Shown in pieces: positions 7,417 to 15,453 of a stretch of DNA of 39,335 bases (its first letter is position 1; every line of letters begins with the position of its first letter). The DNA comes from Streptomyces filipinensis. Its GTDB lineage: Bacteria; Actinomycetota; Actinomycetes; Streptomycetales; Streptomycetaceae. A model generated the notes under the pieces. It searched no databases and was not told where the DNA came from. It saw nothing but the letters and a program-made list of their open reading frames with translations. The stretch is from contig NZ_BMTD01000034.1 of assembly GCF_014649495.1 (NCBI RefSeq), forward strand, positions 21,719-61,053, written 5' to 3'. Both the position numbers and the translations under genes were made by a program.

Positions 7417-9528
7417 TTGCCGCAGTTCAATAGGGATGCCGCAGGACAGGTCGAGGTGGAGCAGGCCCACGTGGCCGCTATGTACCGGCTGCTCGATGAG
7501 CGATTGGCGGATGCACGGGCCCAGCTGGCGGATGTGCTGAGGTCGTCGACCGACAGCGCGGGCGAGGTGTACGCGCGCGATGTCGCCGCGGAGCACCTGG
7601 CACGTCGGATTCGCGGGCTGGAGGGGGCCGAGGAGGGGCTGGCATTCGGCCGGGTCGATGGAGCGGACGGAACCGTCCTGCACATCGGACGGCTCGGCCT
7701 GCGGGTAGGTGACCGGGACCTGCCGCTGCTCGTCGACTGGCGAGCGGACGCGGCGCGGCCTTTCTACGAGGCGACGACCGTCCACCCCATGGGGCTGCGG
7801 CGCCGGCGTCATCTGCGGGTCGAGGGCCGTGCGGTACGTGCGGTGAGCGACGAGCTGCTGGACGGATCGTCGGCTGCAGTCGGCGACATCGTCGGCGACG
7901 GTCCGCTGACGGAAGCGCTGGAGGCGCGGCGCACGGGGCGGATGCGTGCGGCGGTGGCCACCTTGCAGGCGGAGCAGGATGCGATCGTCCGGTCCCCGCA
8001 TCGGGGGGTGACGGTGGTGCAGGGCGGCCCCGGTACAGGCAAGACCGTGGTTGCGCTGCATCGGGCGGCGTACGTGCTGTACGCCTTCCCGGGAGCGGCC
8101 GCGCGCGGCGTCCTGGTGCTCGGGCCGAACACGCGGTTCCTCGACTACGTTTCCCAGGTGCTCCCCTCGCTGGGGGAGAACGACGTGCTCCTGGCGACGT
8201 GCGCGGAGCTGGCCGGGGTGGAGCCCGCAGCTGTGGAGTCGTTCGATGTCGCGCGCCTCAAGGGGAGTTCCGCACTGGCCGAGGCGCTCGCGGACCTGGT
8301 GCACTCCCTGCAGGCACCTGCCGGCGCCTTCGTGGTCCGGGCGGGTCAGCAGTCGGTCCGGCTGGAGCGCGGGGAAGTCGCGGCGGCGCGGGAGGCCGCG
8401 CTGGCGAGCGGTCTGGCGCACAACCCTGCGCGGGAGGTGTTCAAGGAGCACCTGATCGACGCGGTCACGGATGCACTGGAGCGCGGCGCCGTCGAGGCCC
8501 TCGAACAGATCGACGCCGAGATCGCCGAGAGCACGGGCATGGATCTCGATGCCGCGGCCGAGGCCGATCTGCGGGCTCTCGGCTTCGACGATGCACCGGC
8601 CGCAGATCCGGCTGACGCGTTCGACGCGGACGCCGTCCGTGCGGACCTTTCGGGCGACGCCCACGTCGACGGTGCGGTGGAGTCCCTCTGGCCTCGGCTG
8701 ACGCCCGAAGTGGTCGTACGGGACCTGCTGGCAGACGCTCGCACGTTGGCGAGGCACCTGCCCTCGCTCGCCGGCGACGAACGGTCCCGGCTGGTGCGTT
8801 CGCCTGATGCCGCGTGGACCGATGCCGACGTACCGCTGCTGGATGAGGCGACGGCCCTGGTGGACGGGTTGCCGGAGCGGTCGTTCGGGCACGTCGTGGT
8901 CGATGAGGCCCAGGAACTGACCGGGATGCAGTGGCGGATGGTGATGCGCCGGTGTCCGGCCAGGTCGATGACGCTGGTGGGTGACTTCGCCCAGGCGGGC
9001 CCTGCCACGGCGGCGAGCGACTGGTCCCAGGCGCTGGGCCCACATCTCGGCAACCGGTTCTCCCTGCACACGTTGACCGTCAGCTACCGCACCACCCAGG
9101 AGATCCTTGCGACCACCCACGGCCTGCTGGCGCGGATCGCCCCCAGTCAGACGCCGAGCCGGTCGATCCGCCACGGCGATCCTCCCCGTCACCTCACCGC
9201 CTGCTCGCACTCCGTCGCCACCACCGTGGCCGGGGAGCTTCGGGCGCAGGCGGCATCGCATCCGGACGACCTGCTCGCCGTGATCTGCGCGGACGACCGG
9301 GTCGAGGAGTTGGCGTGCGCGGATGTAGCGCGGTGGGCCCGCCTCGTGCCGGCTTCCGAAGCCCGCGGGCTGGAGTTCGACGCGATCGTCGTCGTCGCCC
9401 CGGAGGAGATCGCCGCGGCCCGTCCCGGCGGCGAGCGGGACCTGTATGTCGCCCTCACGCGTGCAACCAAGAGACTGTGCACGATCGCCGTAAACTCGGC
9501 GTCACAGCACACCTCAGGACGCCTCTGA
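7417..9528 (+). CDS. HelD-like RNA polymerase-associated ATPase (UvrD/Rep superfamily)
   Basis: 703 aa. It has an N-terminal coiled-coil arm (residues 11-75) of the kind HelD proteins insert into RNA polymerase, then a small beta domain (LHIGRLGLR, LLVDWRADAARPFYEAT). The helicase core follows: Walker A GGPGTGKT at 203-210, motif II VVDEAQELTGMQW near 494-506, motif III LVGDFAQ, the YRTTQEI motif, and motif VI ERDLYVALTRATKRL near 673-688. HelD proteins use ATP to pull nucleic acid and stalled RNA polymerase apart; the HelR branch also dislodges rifamycins. The start is TTG at 7417, with GAGAGGAGGG six bases upstream. An insert between motifs Ia and II carries an acidic stretch. It could equally be a generic ATP-binding HelD paralogue, so no helR name is given. 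Confidence 0.9.
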   Translation: MPQFNRDAAGQVEVEQAHVAAMYRLLDERLADARAQLADVLRSSTDSAGEVYARDVAAEHLARRIRGLEGAEEGLAFGRVDGADGTVLHIGRLGLRVGDRDLPLLVDWRADAARPFYEATTVHPMGLRRRRHLRVEGRAVRAVSDELLDGSSAAVGDIVGDGPLTEALEARRTGRMRAAVATLQAEQDAIVRSPHRGVTVVQGGPGTGKTVVALHRAAYVLYAFPGAAARGVLVLGPNTRFLDYVSQVLPSLGENDVLLATCAELAGVEPAAVESFDVARLKGSSALAEALADLVHSLQAPAGAFVVRAGQQSVRLERGEVAAAREAALASGLAHNPAREVFKEHLIDAVTDALERGAVEALEQIDAEIAESTGMDLDAAAEADLRALGFDDAPAADPADAFDADAVRADLSGDAHVDGAVESLWPRLTPEVVVRDLLADARTLARHLPSLAGDERSRLVRSPDAAWTDADVPLLDEATALVDGLPERSFGHVVVDEAQELTGMQWRMVMRRCPARSMTLVGDFAQAGPATAASDWSQALGPHLGNRFSLHTLTVSYRTTQEILATTHGLLARIAPSQTPSRSIRHGDPPRHLTACSHSVATTVAGELRAQAASHPDDLLAVICADDRVEELACADVARWARLVPASEARGLEFDAIVVVAPEEIAAARPGGERDLYVALTRATKRLCTIAVNSASQHTSGRL

Positions 9529-9659
9529 TGGACGCTCGGAGCTGGTACCTCGACGGGCTGCCATGGCGGGCCATCCCAACCCCGCTGACGCCGGAAGGGC
9601 GTCGCAGGTTAGGCCTCACCGGTCTGGTCCGCCTGGTGTCGGCTTCACGGCGACGCTGA
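9528..9659 (+). CDS. Possible small coupled ORF
   Basis: A 43-codon frame begins with an ATG that shares one base with the HelD-like gene's TGA (TGATG), so it could be translated by coupling. The product (MDARSWYLDGLPWRAIP...) is basic at its C-terminus and matches no family I know. It may be chance. Confidence 0.25.
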   Translation: MDARSWYLDGLPWRAIPTPLTPEGRRRLGLTGLVRLVSASRRR

Positions 9660-9734
9660 TCGCAGAGCCGTACACCTGGTCTTCACCGGGTTCGTGGGCG
9701 CGGCTGCAGTGGCCGGTGCGGATGCGGCCGGCTC

Positions 9735-9912
9735 ATGCGCGGGGGAATACGCCGACGATGCCGAGACCAGCGGCATATTGGAGGCGCTTGACCGGGCCCT
9801 TGCCTGTCCCAGCGGATACGTGAGCGACTTGATCTTCTGTCCCAAGAACCGGAATCCGACAGCGGCAGAGGTGGTCGATCAGGCTCTGGCCTACCGGCCC
9901 CTTGGGTTGTGA
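9735..9912 (+). pseudogene. Colicin E9-type immunity-like protein, frameshifted
   Basis: The C-terminal part reads EYADDAETSGILEALDRALACPSGYVSDLIF in pieces, then CPKNRNPTAAEVVDQALAYRPLGL. This resembles the small acidic streptomycete proteins related to the DNase-colicin immunity family (Im9 has the equivalent PSGSDLIYYP segment). Immediately upstream the expected LMRG precedes EYADD only if one G of the five-G run at 9741-9745 is dropped, so a single-base insertion has split the gene. The N-terminal helix is not recognisable. No DNase toxin partner is seen beside it. Confidence 0.5.
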
Positions 9913-10073
9913 GATGACCTCAAGTGAAAAGCCAGATGATCAAGGCAACGGCGGTAACGGTGCTCAGGAACGGCGCGGGGTGGCGGCCCAGATCGGAAGG
10001 TGCCCCGGCCCGCGCGACACCATGCTTGGCGGTGCCAAAGGCACCTCCCCGTACGGCCCTTGGGAGCTCTACC

Positions 10074-10772
10074 TCAGCCAACCTGCCCCGTCGGCCGCAT
10101 CGTGATGTGGTTGATGTCCACGCCCACGGGCTGGTTGATGGCGAACACAATCGCGTCCGCGATCTGCTCGGCGGTCATCGTGGCGGCTGCCTCGGGGGTG
10201 CCGCCGCGGGCGTGCCAGAAGGGGGTGTCCACGATACCGGGGGCGACGACGGTGACGCCGACTCCGTCCTGGCCGACCAGGAGGCGGGTGTTCTCGGCGA
10301 GGGCGTGGGCGGCCCACTTGGTGACGGAGTAGAGGTTGCCGGGGGTGTGGCGGACGCCGGCGACCGAGCCGACGATCACGATTCGGCCCTTGGAGGTCCT
10401 CAGGTGGGGCAGGGTCTCCTGGATCAGCAGGGCGGGGCCCAGGACGTTGGCGAGGATCATGGCGCGCATGTCCTCAGGGGCGTGGGTCTCCAGGTTGCCG
10501 GGCAGGGAGAAACCAGCGTTGGCTATGACGTTGTCCAGCTGGCCCCAGGTGTCCAGCACGTGGCGGACGGCGGCGGCGACGTCATCCGCTTCGCTGGCGT
10601 CGCCGGTGATCGTCAGCAGCCGCTCGCCCGCCCCCACGGTGGTGGCGAAGGCGGCTAGCTTGCCCGCGTCGCGTCCGGTGACGGCCACGCGGTGGCCCTG
10701 CTTGAGCAGGGCGCGGGCGGTGGCGGCGCCGATTCCGGTCGAGCCACCGGTGATCAGCGTGACGGGGTCCAT
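10074..10772 (-). CDS. Short-chain dehydrogenase/reductase
   Basis: 232 aa, a classical SDR. It has the nucleotide-binding motif TGGSTGIG at residues 8-15, NAG at 85-87 inside VIANAG, the catalytic Ser136 in IVIVGSVAG, and Tyr148-x3-Lys152 (YSVTK). VVAPGIVDTPF follows the active site as usual. The Arg34 after the second strand (VTGRDAGKL) favours NADP(H). Substrate unknown. The start is ATG with GAGGAGG eight bases upstream. The gene is monocistronic, and a palindrome lies about 100 bp upstream at 10870. Confidence 0.92.
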   Translation of the reverse strand: MDPVTLITGGSTGIGAATARALLKQGHRVAVTGRDAGKLAAFATTVGAGERLLTITGDASEADDVAAAVRHVLDTWGQLDNVIANAGFSLPGNLETHAPEDMRAMILANVLGPALLIQETLPHLRTSKGRIVIVGSVAGVRHTPGNLYSVTKWAAHALAENTRLLVGQDGVGVTVVAPGIVDTPFWHARGGTPEAAATMTAEQIADAIVFAINQPVGVDINHITMRPTGQVG

Positions 10773-10869
10773 GGGACGGCCTCCTCGGCGACGGGGTCAT
10801 CGGGGCAAAGCGCCTGCACTATACCCAGCGATCTTCGACGCTCGCTCCTGGATTTCTCCGACGGCTCCG

Positions 10870-10890
10870 CTCCTGACTATCCATCAGGAG
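10870..10890. promoter_or_regulatory. Inverted repeat between the SDR gene and an IS5 remnant
   Basis: The perfect 7-bp arms CTCCTGA and TCAGGAG have a 7-base centre. It is ~100 bp upstream of the SDR start and ~45 bp before the IS5 coding remnant. It may be an operator of the SDR gene or part of the insertion-sequence end; the sequence does not decide. Confidence 0.3.
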
Positions 10891-10932
10891 TCAGGCAGCG
10901 CCCTGCCGATCAATTGAGTCGTTGATGGGAAT

Positions 10933-11345
10933 GTGGGACATGGGGGTGATCTGACTGACGCCCAGTGGGAGCGACTTGAGCCGCTCCTGCCAGTGAGCAA
11001 CCGACGCTGTGGCCGATGGCGGGACCATCGGCAGGTAGTCAACGGAGTGCTGTACCGGATCCGGACAGACGTGCAGTGGCGCGATCTGCCGGAACGCCAC
11101 GGGCCGTGGAAGACGGTGCACGAGCGGCATCGCCGCTGGTCAGCGGCGGCACCTGGAAGTTGCTCCTCCAGTGGGTCCAGGCCGAGGCTGACGCGGCCGG
11201 CGACATCGACTGGGATGCGTCCGTGGACTCGAGCTCCGTTCGAGCCCACCAGCACGCGGCCGGCGCCCGGCTGGCGCCGCCACCGCGTCCCAAAGGGGCC
11301 TTTGGCAAGGCGGTCGGGAACGCTCGGATCCGGGCGGAACCGATC
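10933..11345 (+). pseudogene. IS5-family transposase remnant, interrupted by an IS1380 fragment
   Basis: It begins GDLTDAQWERLEPLLPVSN and continues RDHRQVVNGVLYRIRTDVQW, RDLPERHGPWKTVHERHRRW, all typical of the N-terminal domain. A frameshift near 11145 moves the reading into WKLLLQWVQAEADAAG, followed by SVDSSSVRAHQHAAGA, the first catalytic Asp region. Similarity is lost at about 11340, where IS1380 sequence in the opposite orientation takes over. The rest of the DDE domain is absent. It is dead by both frameshift and truncation. Confidence 0.85.
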
Positions 11346-12095
11346 GACCTCCAGCCAGGCGGCATTGACGTTGAAGTCGCGCGAGGGAAAGCGGCCGAAG
11401 CCGGTGGTCTTGCCGCATCGGATGTGGTCCTCGACGCATGCATGGCCGTGGTGACGGACCTCCGGGAACTGTGCGGGGCCGCCATCGGGGTGATGGGTAT
11501 CGGTGAGGAAAACCTGATGACGCAGGCCCTCGTCCTGGTCGAACAGGGACAGCTGGGCTCTGGGGTGTGGCCTCTCCCGGCGCACGTTGATGCGGGTGCC
11601 GGCCGGGTAGCCGTCCAGGTCGACCATGCAGGTCAGCTCTGCGACCTCGGCGCCGTCACGCAGTGTCCCGTCCTGGTCCAGGCCGGATGCCAGAGACGGT
11701 CGGGCATGGCCCGAATGGCGCGACGGACCGGCCCGGTGATGGCGCATCCGACCGAAAAGTAGGTACGGATTCCTCGTTTACGCGGCTCGCGGACGTGGGC
11801 GAGGAATGTCTTCGCGGATCCGGCGCAGTCGGCGCGGATGAGCATGTCGGTGCCGTAGCGGTGCGCGTCGGGGATCTGGGCGAGTGCCTGGTCGAGCACC
11901 GTGATGTGGTCGCTCGCGGTGTTGGCACCGGCGTTCCCGGGCCGCAGCCGGCCGGACAGTGCCTCGCCGGTGTTGGCCAGGAAGCACAGCAGCGGGTGGT
12001 AGCCGAAGCCGCCCTTGTAGGTGGGTGCGGCCTGCTGTTTCTCCCGAACCGTCGGCACTGACCTGGATCTTGGGACGCAACCCGATACCCTGCAC
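11345..12095 (-). pseudogene. IS1380-family transposase with deleted N-terminal part (copy 1)
   Basis: Read from a GTG at 12095, the first ~18 codons (MQGIGLRPKIQVSADGSG) are followed at once by a central part (APTYKGGFGYHPLLCFLANT, NTASDHITVLDQALAQIP, YGTDMLIRADCAG). The intervening ~100 residues have been deleted. Frameshifts near 11800 and 11700 separate the further pieces VGCAITGPVRRAIRAMP and CMVDLDGYPAGTRINV, then RGHARVEDHIRCGKTTG-type sequence and FPSRDFNVNAAWLE. The C-terminus stops at ~11345 inside IS5 sequence. This copy holds the middle and end of the enzyme, while the copy at 14558 holds the beginning. Confidence 0.85.
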
Positions 12096-12220
12096 GTAGA
12101 AAGTGCCCTCCGCCTGGACCGACAGAACCCCTCAGCAAGGTTCATCGTCCCAAGTCAGGAAGGCACTTTCGCGTTTCCGCCTCAACAGTCGCCGTACCCC
12201 ACCGAAACGGCGAGGCCAGC
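12043..12220 (-). repeat. 178-bp direct repeat, copy 1 (IS1380 start end)
   Basis: It is nearly identical (about six mismatches, no gaps) and in the same orientation to 14731-14908. It covers the IS1380 transposase start (GTG at 12095, GGAGG nine bases upstream) and about 125 bp of leader. It contains inverted GAAAGTGCC and GGCACTTTC. Its outer edge at ~12208-12220 cuts into a meaB-like gene. Confidence 0.9.
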
Positions 12221-12390
12221 AGGTCGACCGGACCTGGTCGATGGTCCGCGACGAACTCCTGGGCCGCCTGCACGCGAACACCGCGGTACGCGAAGCCGCC
12301 CCCGGCCTCGAACAGCACGCCAGGGACGGCACGTTGACGGCGACACGGGCGGCGGAACAGATCCTGCGGGCGTCCGAAGGCACCGACTAG
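12208..12390 (+). pseudogene. 3' remnant of a MeaB/ArgK-type GTPase gene
   Basis: A 60-codon stretch running out of the IS1380 end reads GQQVDRTWSMVRDELLGRLH, AVREAAPGLEQHARDG and TLTATRAAEQIL. This is the C-terminal dimerisation arm of the methylmalonyl-CoA mutase-associated GTPase, which protects and reloads the B12-dependent mutase. The GTPase domain is missing, because the insertion-sequence end lies where it should be. The mutase genes that normally precede meaB are not in the window. Confidence 0.75.
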
Positions 12391-12433
12391 CGGCGCCTTC
12401 GGTATCGGCCCGGTCAGGGGCGTCCGGGCCGGT

Positions 12434-14053
12434 TCAGCCCACGGTGAGCGGGCCGGCCGTGTACAGGGCCTCGTCGAAGGCCTGGCCGGTGGTGGGGGCC
12501 CTGCCGACCGGGAACGCGGAGACGGCCCGGCCACCGACGATCGAGGTGGAGATGTAGTCGCCGACCATGCGGCCCTGGTTGGTGTTCGCGATCTGTGAGA
12601 GCGGGAACGGCCCGGTCAGCGCGGTGGCGGTGGTCCAGGTGGCGCCGCGGTTGGCGGAGGAGATGTAGCCGACCTGGAGGCGGCAGGTGGTCGAGGTGCA
12701 GTTGGCGGACGGGTAGAAGTAGTAGTGCAGGCCGATCCGGGTGGTTGTTCCGGATGTGGTGCGGTCGACGCCGAGGCCGGGGAGGAAGTGGTCGACGCCG
12801 CTGGTGGTGGAGTCGATCGGGACCCGGGTCACTCCGGACCAGGTGACGCCGTCGGTCGAGGTGGAGTAGACGATGTCGTTGGCCGTGCAGTTCGCGCGGA
12901 AGCGGCAGTCGTGCCACGCGACGAAGATCCGGTTATCGCCGCTGACCTCCGCTGAGGCGATTCCCCTGGGTGCCCGCAGGCCGCCGGCGACGGTGTGGGC
13001 CTGGACGGAGTGGACGAACGAGGTGCTGCTCCAGGAGGCCCCTCCGTTGGTGGAGTTGAAGGCGCGGATGGCGCTTCCGTTGGCCGAGTAGGGAACGACG
13101 ACCTTGCCGTTGGACTGGACGAGCGGCTGTCCGGCGAGGCCGCTGGGTGAGCCGGACGGAGCGACCGGCGCCGACCAGGTCAGTCCGCCGTCGGTGGAGG
13201 TGCTCATCAGGATGCGGTTGCCGGAGGAGACGTTGTCGACCTCGATGTAGCAGCGCCCGTAGAACGGGCTGGTGGGGGTGTTGTCGCAGGTGATCCACGG
13301 CTTGTCGTAGTTCGGCCCGTTGAACCCGACCGCTCTGACGGGGCTCTGCCAGCTCACGCCGCCCGTGGTGGAGCGGCTGACGGTGACTCCGGCGCCGGTG
13401 ATGCCGCTGGAGGTCGAGTTGAGGGGCAGTCCGGCGACGAGCCAGGTGGCGTGCCGGGCGTCGTAGACGACCGACGGGTCGGAGACCCGGGAGAAGGCGC
13501 CGCCCTGGTAGACGGTGATGCCGGGGATGGTGCCGTGGGTCCAGGTGACTCCGCCGTCGGCCGACCGGGCCCAGCCGAGGCCGGATGCGCCGCCGTTGAA
13601 GAAGCGGCCGTTCTGGGCGACCGCGATGACGGTGTTGCCGGAGGCGAAGGTGTCGGGCTCCACCACGGTGGCGTGCTGGCTGGTGCTGTTGGTGAAGGGG
13701 TCCGTGTCGATCCGTGTCAGGGCGGGCGCGGGGGTGAGCTGGACGTCGTCGAAGCGAGCGGAGGTGGGGGCACCCCGGTGGTCGGCGTCATGGCTGACCA
13801 GGCGGAGGGTGGAGTCGCCCTTGGCGTGGCTGGTTCCTCCGACGCGTGCGGCGTACGTGCTGCTGTGCGCGCCGGAGCCGACCACGGCGGTGGCGCCGGC
13901 CGAGGTCCAGCCGGTCAGGTTACCGGTCTCGAAGCCGCCGTTGGACACGGCGGCGGAGGCCGGGGGAGCCAAGAGGACGGACGGGACGGCGAGGGCGGCC
14001 GTGGCGGCGAGGCCGAGGAGGCCGCGGGTACGCAGGGTCTGTAGCGAATACAC
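12434..14053 (-). CDS. Secreted BNR-repeat protein (sialidase-like)
   Basis: 539 aa. It has a signal peptide (residues 1-34, LLGLAATAALAVPSVLL core, cleavage near ASA). A shortened carbohydrate-binding-type module follows (NGGFETGNLTGW ... LVSHDADHRG ... FDDVQL). About six Asp-box/BNR motifs sit on a beta-propeller (SADGGVTW, STTGGVSW, STDGGLTW, STNGGASW, STDGVTW, SANRGATW). This is the fold of exo-sialidases and related extracellular glycan hydrolases. A full sialidase Arg triad cannot be confirmed by eye, so substrate is left open. The middle of the binding module looks deleted. The start is GTG at 14053 without an obvious Shine-Dalgarno. Both sides carry IS1380 fragments. Confidence 0.85.
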   Translation of the reverse strand: MYSLQTLRTRGLLGLAATAALAVPSVLLAPPASAAVSNGGFETGNLTGWTSAGATAVVGSGAHSSTYAARVGGTSHAKGDSTLRLVSHDADHRGAPTSARFDDVQLTPAPALTRIDTDPFTNSTSQHATVVEPDTFASGNTVIAVAQNGRFFNGGASGLGWARSADGGVTWTHGTIPGITVYQGGAFSRVSDPSVVYDARHATWLVAGLPLNSTSSGITGAGVTVSRSTTGGVSWQSPVRAVGFNGPNYDKPWITCDNTPTSPFYGRCYIEVDNVSSGNRILMSTSTDGGLTWSAPVAPSGSPSGLAGQPLVQSNGKVVVPYSANGSAIRAFNSTNGGASWSSTSFVHSVQAHTVAGGLRAPRGIASAEVSGDNRIFVAWHDCRFRANCTANDIVYSTSTDGVTWSGVTRVPIDSTTSGVDHFLPGLGVDRTTSGTTTRIGLHYYFYPSANCTSTTCRLQVGYISSANRGATWTTATALTGPFPLSQIANTNQGRMVGDYISTSIVGGRAVSAFPVGRAPTTGQAFDEALYTAGPLTVG

Positions 14054-14557
14054 GAGCGGATCATCAGGGTGGCGCGCTGCGACACGGTGAGCGACACACG
14101 CGCACGTCCCCCGTCCGGGCGGGGCGTCCGGGGCCCTTTCAGGGGACTGTCCAGGTCGAACGGGCCGTATGTGCGTCGGGTGTCGGTCCGTCTTGTCGGC
14201 CCGTCGGGCGGCCGTACGGTGCCACAGGGCCGTCGGCGGCGGGTCGCCCCGCAGGTCGAGGCCGGCCAGCAGGGTGCGCAGCGGCAGTTCGCCCGTTCGG
14301 GGGACAGCCCGGCGCGATGCCCCTCCAGGAAGGCCGACAGGGCGACGGACGACGGCAGTTCGCGGTACGCCTGCCAGAACGGCATGTCCGCGCGCGGAGC
14401 GGCCGGAACAGGAGCTGGGCCAGGTCGTCGGCCGCCGCGGCGCGCAGGTGCTGCCGGGCGGGGAAGTCGGTCACCAGTCGGTCGAGGTGGCGCAGTACGC
14501 CGGGTCGCCCCACCCCCTGATGCAGGAAGCCATGCCCCTCCCGGGGTAACCGACCGT
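14054..14557 (-). pseudogene. Unrecognised broken coding remnant
   Basis: Minus-strand frames hold protein-like pieces (VLRHLDRLVTDFPARQHLRA, ADDLAQLLFRPLR, then in another frame FWQAYRELPSSVALSAFLEG and HRAGLSPERA). They look like consecutive parts of one helical protein with a frameshift near 14395. I do not recognise the family. The remnant starts exactly where the second IS1380 fragment loses similarity. Confidence 0.3.
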
Positions 14558-14783
14558 ACCTGGCCTCACCGCCGTCGGCGAGCATCACCGCCAGGTCGGT
14601 GGCGATCCGGCCCGGATCGTGACCGGTCCCGCGCGGCCGAAGGGGTCTGAGCGCGGCGGAGCACGCGGCGCTCAGACCGGTGGCATCGGCGAGATCCGCC
14701 AGCAGCCGTGCCCTGGCATGACCGACCGCCCCCGAACCATCGGCACTGACCTGGATCTTGGGAGGCAACCCGATACCCTGCAC
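14558..14783 (-). pseudogene. IS1380-family transposase N-terminal fragment (copy 2)
   Basis: From the GTG at 14783 the frame is open through MQGIGLPPKIQVSADGSGAV, HARARLLADLADATGLSAAC and HDPGRIATDLAVMLADGG. This is the intact N-terminal ~75 residues of the family, after which unrelated sequence follows. The catalytic domain is missing from this copy. It complements copy 1 at 11345-12095, which lacks just this segment. Confidence 0.8.
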
Positions 14784-14908
14784 GTAGAAAGTGCCCTCCG
14801 CCTGGACCGACAGAACCCCTGAGCAAGGTTCATCGTCCCAGGTCAGGAAGGCACTTTCGCGTTTCCGCCTCAACAGTCGCCGTACCCAACCAAAACGGCG
14901 AGGCCAGC
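14731..14908 (-). repeat. 178-bp direct repeat, copy 2 (IS1380 start end)
   Basis: Same orientation and length as 12043-12220, with about six substitutions. The two repeats lie 2.5 kb apart and bracket the BNR-repeat gene, which makes the interval a substrate for homologous deletion or duplication. Confidence 0.9.
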
Positions 14909-15453
14909 GTCCCAGCCCCGTCGCGAAGACCGGCTCGCCGTCGGGGCTCCCCTCGCCAACGCCCTGAACGACCACGATCCGGGGCGGCGCGTGACAGCTG
15001 GTTGGGCCGGGCAGGTGACGGCGCACCGCAGAGGCACGCGTGGTGCTCACCGCCCGTCCGGGTGGGAGTTGGCCACGGGGACCGCGGGGACACCGGGGTG
15101 GAGATGAGCAGCTCCTTGATGCCAGTAGTCTGCGCATGTCCCTTCCAAGTCCTCATTCCTGCGGGTCGCAGGGCGACGGGGGCAGGACGCTCACCGTGGT
15201 CAGCATTTCATGGCTGGCCTGCCGGGCAGGGCTGACCATCGGCACGCTAACCGGCCTGCAACAGGGCCGCACTGGCTGTGCAGTGACCGCAGGTCGCGGT
15301 TCCGGTAGCAACCGGTCGGAAACTGTAATACGTGTGGTGTATGTGACCTGCTACTTCGTCAGCAGGCGTACCCCGGCTACTGAAGTCGACGCAGGCATGT
15401 GTTCTTAAGAACGGCTAACACAATGAGCGGAGGTGGTGGAAGCCTGGCCGATG
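14909..15453. other. Gap with no supported gene
   Basis: A minus-strand piece near 14930-15000 (APPRIVVVQGVGEGSPDGEP) could be the end of a gene cut by IS1380, but it is not recognisable. The rest is featureless apart from a 12-bp palindrome at 15401. Confidence 0.35.
15401..15412. repeat. 12-bp perfect palindrome GTTCTTAAGAAC
   Basis: It lies in a locally AT-richer stretch, 42 bp beyond the stop of the pentapeptide gene. No promoter or gene can be tied to it. Confidence 0.3.

Noticed and set aside
7270..9261. A 663-codon minus-strand open frame
   Set aside because: It is the antisense of the HelD-like gene, which has the helicase motifs and a ribosome site; long antisense frames are normal at this GC content.
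14139..15137. A single 332-residue minus-strand protein
   Set aside because: It merges leader sequence, the IS1380 N-terminus and an unrelated remnant in one chance open frame; the true start of the transposase is the GTG at 14783.
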